This document shows, piece after piece, positions 58,398-64,000 of a stretch of DNA of 64,000 bases. The stretch lies in NCBI GenBank assembly GCA_036873135.1, contig JAPTYO010000001.1, positions 49,091,774 through 49,155,773 of the forward strand, written 5' to 3'. The notes under the pieces are model-generated. The model did not search any database. It was not told the DNA's origin and saw only the letters and a list, made by a program, of their open reading frames with translations. Made by a program: the position numbers and the translations under genes. This stretch comes from Clarkia xantiana subsp. parviflora (Eukaryota > Streptophyta > Magnoliopsida > Myrtales > Onagraceae). Positions within the stretch are counted from its first letter, which is position 1; the number at the start of each line of letters is the position of its first letter.

Positions 58398-58849
58398 TAA
58401 TTTATAACTTATTATTATAATAAATAATAATACACGTAATGTTCGTATAAAATGAATAAAGTATTTTTAGTGACATTTTTTATGATAATTATATTATAAA
58501 ACTATTTAAAATGTTTTAATTAATACAATTTTAATAGTTGTCCGTATTGAGTTAAAATATATAGTTTTTAGAATTCATAAATGACTATAGTATTAACCAC
58601 AATATTTTATAGGAAATTAGACGTGATTTTAGCAAAAAAAAAAAAAAAAAACAGGTTGCCTTAAAAACCGGATGAAGATAAGCACTTCTAGCAGAAAGCT
58701 TCTACTGTTGTTAACGTATGTTTGCAGAGATGTTCATATACCTCCCAATATTATAACTAAGTTACTGTTAGTGCAATTCAATAGTGCTCAAAACTTAATT
58801 AATTAACAGAGGGAAGGTTTCTCGTATTCAAAAATTTGGAGCAGATCAT
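58398..58849. other. 3' flank of BMS1
   Basis: AT-rich, with an A run at about 58634-58650. The BMS1 3' UTR should lie at its right end; no perfect AATAAA was noticed on the minus strand. Confidence 0.5.
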
Positions 58850-61800
58850 TCATTCAGCCTTGCTCCTGGTTTTCTTCTGGAGCTTGTCCTGAGCACGGTA
58901 CCTCTCTCGCCGCTCCTCTCTTTTCCGCTTCCTCGATATCTCTTCTTCCTTGGCCTTCTCTGCCGTTGTTTCTTTCTTCTTCTGCGCGTTCTTCAGCTTC
59001 TCCTTCTTTATCTTGCCAGATCGAATCAGACGCAGATGTTGAATCAGAGTATGAACTCTCCGTTCACCAGCCTCCATCACTACCGCTCTTCGTTTCTCAA
59101 GCGACGCCTTCTTCCCCCCTGTAATATCCTTGGGTTTTGATCTGAATGGCAAACTCGCCTGTAGTGACTTCGGAATCACCAGTGGATTGAACTTCTTCGC
59201 CTTTCTCTCAATTGCCTGTCCAATAACAACATACCATTATTAGTATTCACTAGGTTAATTCACAACTTTCATGTCTGGACAATTACTAACTAAACTTATG
59301 CGCAGTTACAGCATCCTACCTACATCTAGTTTGGTTGTTGTTAATGGTGATTGAAACATGCACGTGGACGTCATTATAATTCAGCAAACAAACCCTAAAT
59401 TTTCTCCAAGATTCAACTTGTATTTTGGCCCAAAAAAACTAGCATATTGTACAAATTTCTGCCAAGTTTGGCTACCAAATTGCAAATTCCACCAACGTTT
59501 AGCTTACAATTTGCACAAAGAAGAGAGCAACACAACAAATAACCTGTGAAATTCAGTCCAATTTAATAGCAAATTAGATGGTGCTAGATTATAGCAACTA
59601 TGTATAAGTTCAGCTAACAATTTGTGCAAAAAAAAAAGGTTCAACTAGCAATATTCCAAAGCCCAGAAAATTAGGGTAGCAGGTTCCTTGATTTAAGATA
59701 AAGTTACCTTGTAAAGTGAATCCTTATTGACAGGAACTGGGAGATGATTCTCTCTCCTAAGCTCAGCAACTGTTTTCATTCCTCGCCACATATCAGAGCG
59801 AGGTTGTAAAGCAGTTGTCAATGGATTGTAGAAGTGGGGTAGCTCGACTTGAGTCCATGCTCGCAAGAACACAACGTCACTCATCAGGATTTTATCCTCA
59901 AAAGTGCACCTCGCAATCCCTTCCCTAACTTGCCCTCCTTTCCTTTTCGGCTCATTCCCTATTTCCTCTTTCGCCGCCTGCAACAACAAGCCCATATGTG
60001 TAATTTCATAATTTGGCAAAATGCAGACACATAAGGATAAGATTGATATGTTCGGATGTTACTACTTACCTTCTTGACCTGTCCCCGGATGCCACTCACT
60101 GTTCTAATGGACGCACCTTCAAACCTTGCTATCTCAAGATCAGAAGTAAACATGTCCTTTATAAGTGCGGTCTTCTTGAATATTTTGCAAGGGTGACCCA
60201 CTAGCTTTATTTTCTTGACTACACGTGCTGCATGGTTCACCTCAAGTACTACCCCAGTAGCCGTTATTCGGAATGAACCCTACATAATCAAACAGCAGAA
60301 TGAGAGGGTCAATAGTAACACCATAAGAAAAACAAAGATCCATAAGAAAGTTGTCTTCCACATATTTGAATGATAGAGAATTCCTAGAAAAACAACGGCT
60401 CTATCAATTTTTTTATCTAATTAAAAAGACGAATTCTACTCTTCACAGATATTGAGAGCAAAGAAAATATAAATTTCCTTTTCTTAAAAAGTACCGAATA
60501 CTACGTAACAAAGGTTTGGTGAATTTCCCATGAACTTTAACCATGACTATGAGTCCTACTGGGATGGCCGATACAAAAATATGAGCGGGCAAATACCTGA
60601 TTGTTAGATAAACTTTGGACAGCAATTAGCCCAGTATTAGGAGGGGCAAGAGGTCCCCAGAACATGGCGAGACAGTGAGCGTGCTCTGGGGTGTACTTCA
60701 GCATCCGATGCCTTCCATTGCGATCTTCAATTGCATAAATAGGCATCGTCTGGTAGCGCCTCCAACCAAGGGAAACAATTATGGGGTCTCTGTTCTTTAG
60801 AACTTTCTTGTGCCACCTATGCTTCTTGAACCTTGCCTGGAATAAGATAAGTTCACATGAAACGTCAAACCATAACCTTAAGCCTAAAGACTTTAGGAGA
60901 TAATTAGCCGCAAAGTCCAATTCAAGTAATTGTAATGTATATTGATATTCTCAAAACATTAACGTAGAACTTGCTACGACTGTCTTAATTCAAAACCCTT
61001 AAGATGAGCAAGCACCACGCTTGCACCAAAATATATTTTTATCAAATGGATAAACCGTTCTCAGGAAGCATCAACCAGCACAGCTTAATTTCTATAAAAA
61101 TTGCACACTGACCTGCATAAACCCGACATTCTCCTCAGCACCAGCAATGCCACCCACCAATATAGGATGGCGAGGATCGAAATATTCAACCATTTCGTAA
61201 GGAACTTGATGAATCTCCAGCCTCACATATGCCCCAGTGCGGAAACCCTCTATCTCTGTTCTGGTTGTTTCATCCAATTCATTTAGCTCCGCGATATTCA
61301 TCTGCTTTCTAAGTTCAATCTCCTCCTTCAACTGGAAATTAAATGCAATAATTACATTTCAGTTACTGATATTGGCGACAAATCAATTCCAAAGTATAGG
61401 AAGACAATTTACCTGGTCAATATATCCAACTTCATTTGGTTTATTTCCATTGACCCTAGACTCCTGTTTTCCATCAGCCTCCTCCTCTGGTGATTCAGAC
61501 CCATTAAATGTAAAGCCTAATTAAGGACGACAAAAGAATAACTACAAAAGAAAACTCCACCTAGTGTGGCAGAGCACTAAATATGGGAGATAGCAAGGGA
61601 CGAGGAAATACAGAGCAAACTTTTGAGTCAAAGGAAATACTGTTAATATTGTTGTGGAAACCTGTGTTCAGATTAGAACACCCTCTGATGAACAATTGAT
61701 GTACTAAAGGACATGGCACAGGAATATAAAGTTTTTGCAGAAGTTTCATGAAAATTCTATCGATACTAAAAGCAGAAGACTTGGTGTAAAAGGATATTGA

Positions 61801-64000
61801 GAATCAAATTTTGCACGGAGAGCGAGCTTTTTCAGCCTTCGTTCCTCCGCTACTGAGTCGTCCTCCTTCAGAGACATATTTTCATTGACGCCGTCTGTCT
61901 CATGATTTCCGTAATTCTCTCCAGTTTCTAGATCTTCAAAGTCACCAAATGCAGAATCATCACCATCTTCTTCATTGGAGTTTGATTTTTTATTTCCACT
62001 AGCAGTGTTTAACCAACTCCCAGTAACAAAGCGATCACGAATGGTTTCAATAACCTTTTGATCGTTCCATTTCTTCTGACACAAAATGAACTTTGAACAG
62101 TCCTCCAGATTAAGGTCTACGCCATCAGATCCCTCTCTGAGCTTCTGCGGTTCAAAATATTCAGAGCAAGACAAATGTGTGAGACATTGATATACAAACA
62201 AGATTGTCAACAATGGAAATATGTCTGGAAGGAATAAACTTGAACTTCCAGCATGAACAATAATGATAAACAACTTGAAGAACCTTGTTTCCATCCTGTT
62301 TTGGCCTCATAAACTGGTCATCTTCGCTATCCTCATCATCATCCATGTCCTCACTCTCATCTCCGGAAGTCGGAGCAAGTGAAGCAGGTTTCCCATAAAC
62401 AACTTGTGTCAGATTCATATATTTTCTTGAGGCAATCCTCTGCATAACAAATTCTTTCCACTTTGAAACATTACCCAGGTCATCTTCTGCAAAGAAATAA
62501 ATAACATGCCTTAACCTCTGATAGATCTTTCAGTCGTTTAACGAGAGGGAACTTTGTTAGCATTTTCCAGCATAATCATTCTTCATAATCACCTTGAGCA
62601 GCTACAACATTATGAATGACCAAACAACTGGCTCATTCCAAAAGCACTGAACAACTAACATAGAAAAATGATAGATGTACCTTGCGCACTTTCAGCATCT
62701 TCAGAAGCATCAGAGTCAGATGACTGATCATCATCATCATCATCATCTCCAACTCCATCAGAATCCTAAGATGAAATAGCTTCTTAAAAGATAGTACACA
62801 AAAAGTTATAGTAGTATATGCAGTTTTTCTAATATAATAACAACAATAATTAATAAATTAAAAGCATCTGATATAACTTGAGATAGATTAGAGTAAGCAA
62901 TAAATAACAAAAGGACAAAATGAAATTCCACAAACTTAAATATAACATAGCTCCATACTTAGTAAGACACCAGGGCTTATTTTCAGTATAATACATTCAT
63001 ACTTATCCTCTAACTTCAGTACTGTGCTTCCTATGTAAAGAAGAGAAACAATACAAGGAAACAAATAAAGGAGCAATAAAACAAAAGGCAGATAACCTAC
63101 TCATGGAAACATTACATTTTAAGAATCAGGAACGCTTATAATATCCTAAATGATAATGGCTATAAGTAGTCAAACAGAAGCTAGTTGATACAACTTTTTT
63201 ATTGTTTCTTTTTTCTCCAGGAATTGATCCAAGTTCCATACTTATGTTAAACAAAATTCCTAAAAGGGATTTAAGATATATCACTATCACGCATCAATAG
63301 GCTGATAAACAATAATGGACACTACAAAAGATTATCTAAGATTGCACTTACTGTGCCGTGATCATCATTATCAATATCGTCTGGGAAGACAGCTTTCCTC
63401 CTCATCCTTCCACCACTAAATTCAACATGTTCCTTCAAGCCACTTTTTACAGAGGCGTGAGGCTCTGATTCTTCACCACTTCCGTCATCCGAATCACTAC
63501 CTAGTTTTTCAGTCAGTCTCTCCTCGTGCATCGGTTCATCTTCATCTGAAGATTCCGAGGCATCCAGATCCTTGGCTTTAAGTAGTCCAGCTTGCTGAAC
63601 ATCTTTTGCATCAGTTTGAGGCAAATTGAGCTTCCGACTAAATAGGTCAATAAAGCTCTTCTCTAGCTTTTCATCAACTGAGTATTTTGTATTCTGGAGC
63701 GACCTCACCAGAACCTCGCCAACATCATCTTCCTTTCCTGTCGATAAAAAAGTGGAAAAGAATGCTCAGGTTAGCAAGCCCATAAAAAGGTGGCGGTAAA
63801 CCATTTGAGATAACAGAATCCCACAGAACCACAAAAAAAAGAAGGAAAGACTGACAATATGAGAACGCCAAATGGAAAACCAATGACTAATCAGATAAAA
63901 GATACGAATGAAGGCATACCTTTTTGTTTCGTGTCTCCGTTTTCATTTTCACGTTTTGAATACTCAACAAAGTGGTCGTTAATATTTATGTAAACTGCAT
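58850..64000 (-). CDS. BMS1: Ribosome biogenesis protein BMS1, C-terminal 833 residues
   Basis: BMS1 is the nucleolar GTPase that, with RCL1, drives maturation of the 40S subunit in the SSU processome. Eleven exons: 63920-64000 (continues off the window), 63352-63737, 62681-62765, 62284-62486, 61798-62144, 61413-61509, 61113-61331, 60597-60836, 60070-60279, 59708-59977 and 58850-59215. Frame and phase agree at every junction. Landmarks: [32 protein letters not shown], acidic tracts, [128 protein letters not shown], and a Lys/Glu-rich helical tail. The N-terminal GTPase domain lies beyond the window. No breaks were seen, so it should be functional. Intron 61510-61797 appears to be U12-type. 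Confidence 0.97.
61510..61797 (-). other. U12-type AT-AC intron in BMS1
   Basis: On the minus strand the exon ends GATTCTCA and the intron starts ATATCCTTTT, the U12 5' consensus. It ends TCCTTAATTAGGCTTTAC, with a branch-site match (TCCTTAAT for TCCTTAAC) whose last A is 11 bases before the terminal AC. Joining gives [14 protein letters not shown] in frame; the next exon is exactly 97 nt, completing the split codon. No GT donor lies at the expected place. Confidence 0.85.

Noticed and set aside
61517..61756. GT-AG alternative for the BMS1 intron
   Set aside because: It would add residues not seen in the family and use a weak donor, while the AT-AC reading matches all three U12 signals.
1..64000. 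CRISPR arrays, operons, bacterial promoters
   Set aside because: The sequence is plant nuclear DNA; the regular repeats seen are microsatellites or transposon ends.

Overview
This is nuclear DNA of a flowering plant, probably a eudicot. The DNA is AT-rich, genes have many short introns, and the window is packed with Copia retrotransposons, hAT, CACTA, Mutator-like and Harbinger-like elements. The one clear single-copy host gene is the plant/fungal/animal ribosome-assembly GTPase BMS1. Almost every other coding sequence is a transposon gene, a fragment, or part of a local duplication.

Layout. 0.2-0.9 kb: a complete non-autonomous hAT element. 2.3-3.1 kb: a broken Ptta/En/Spm-type transposase gene. 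3.2-8.4 kb: a decayed Copia element on the minus strand. 8.6-9.4 kb: two CACTA termini. 9.43-14.84 kb and 16.38-21.63 kb: two copies of a block carrying a Ulp1-type protease gene (+), a GRF zinc-finger gene (-) and an F-box gene (-). Both copies contain the same hAT MITE, so the MITE is older than the duplication. 21.6-24.3 kb, 45.33-45.65 kb and 47.7-53.7 kb: copies of the 3' end of an unidentified gene with its flanks, interrupted by different transposons.

24.28-31.69 kb: a very young Copia-type element. Its LTRs are 479 bp with one difference and its TSD is perfect, yet it has an intact gag and no readable pol. 31.9-36.7 kb: nested CACTA, Mutator-like, Copia and MULE-transposase pieces. 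37.3-44.7 kb: two genes for plant mobile domain (MAIN-like) proteins. Copy A can be spliced to a continuous frame of about 602 codons; copy B is frameshifted. Each has a dense array of perfect palindromes just upstream of its presumed 5' end. 45.66-46.26 kb: a third F-box exon. 48.4-53.1 kb: two Harbinger-like elements back to back and one long-TIR Mutator-like element. 53.9-58.4 kb: hAT, MITE and Copia LTR remains, including a 601-bp tandem duplication across a PBS/LTR junction. 58.85-64.0 kb: the C-terminal 833 residues of BMS1 in 11 exons, with one intron that looks like a minor-spliceosome AT-AC intron.

BMS1 is the only gene here with an evident housekeeping role. The other genes are best read as mobile or recently shuffled material. 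The items most worth following up are the palindrome arrays beside both PMD genes, the gag-only young retrotransposon, the AT-AC intron, and the duplicated Ulp1/GRF/F-box block. Exon boundaries were read by eye from splice signals and reading frames. No database search was possible.
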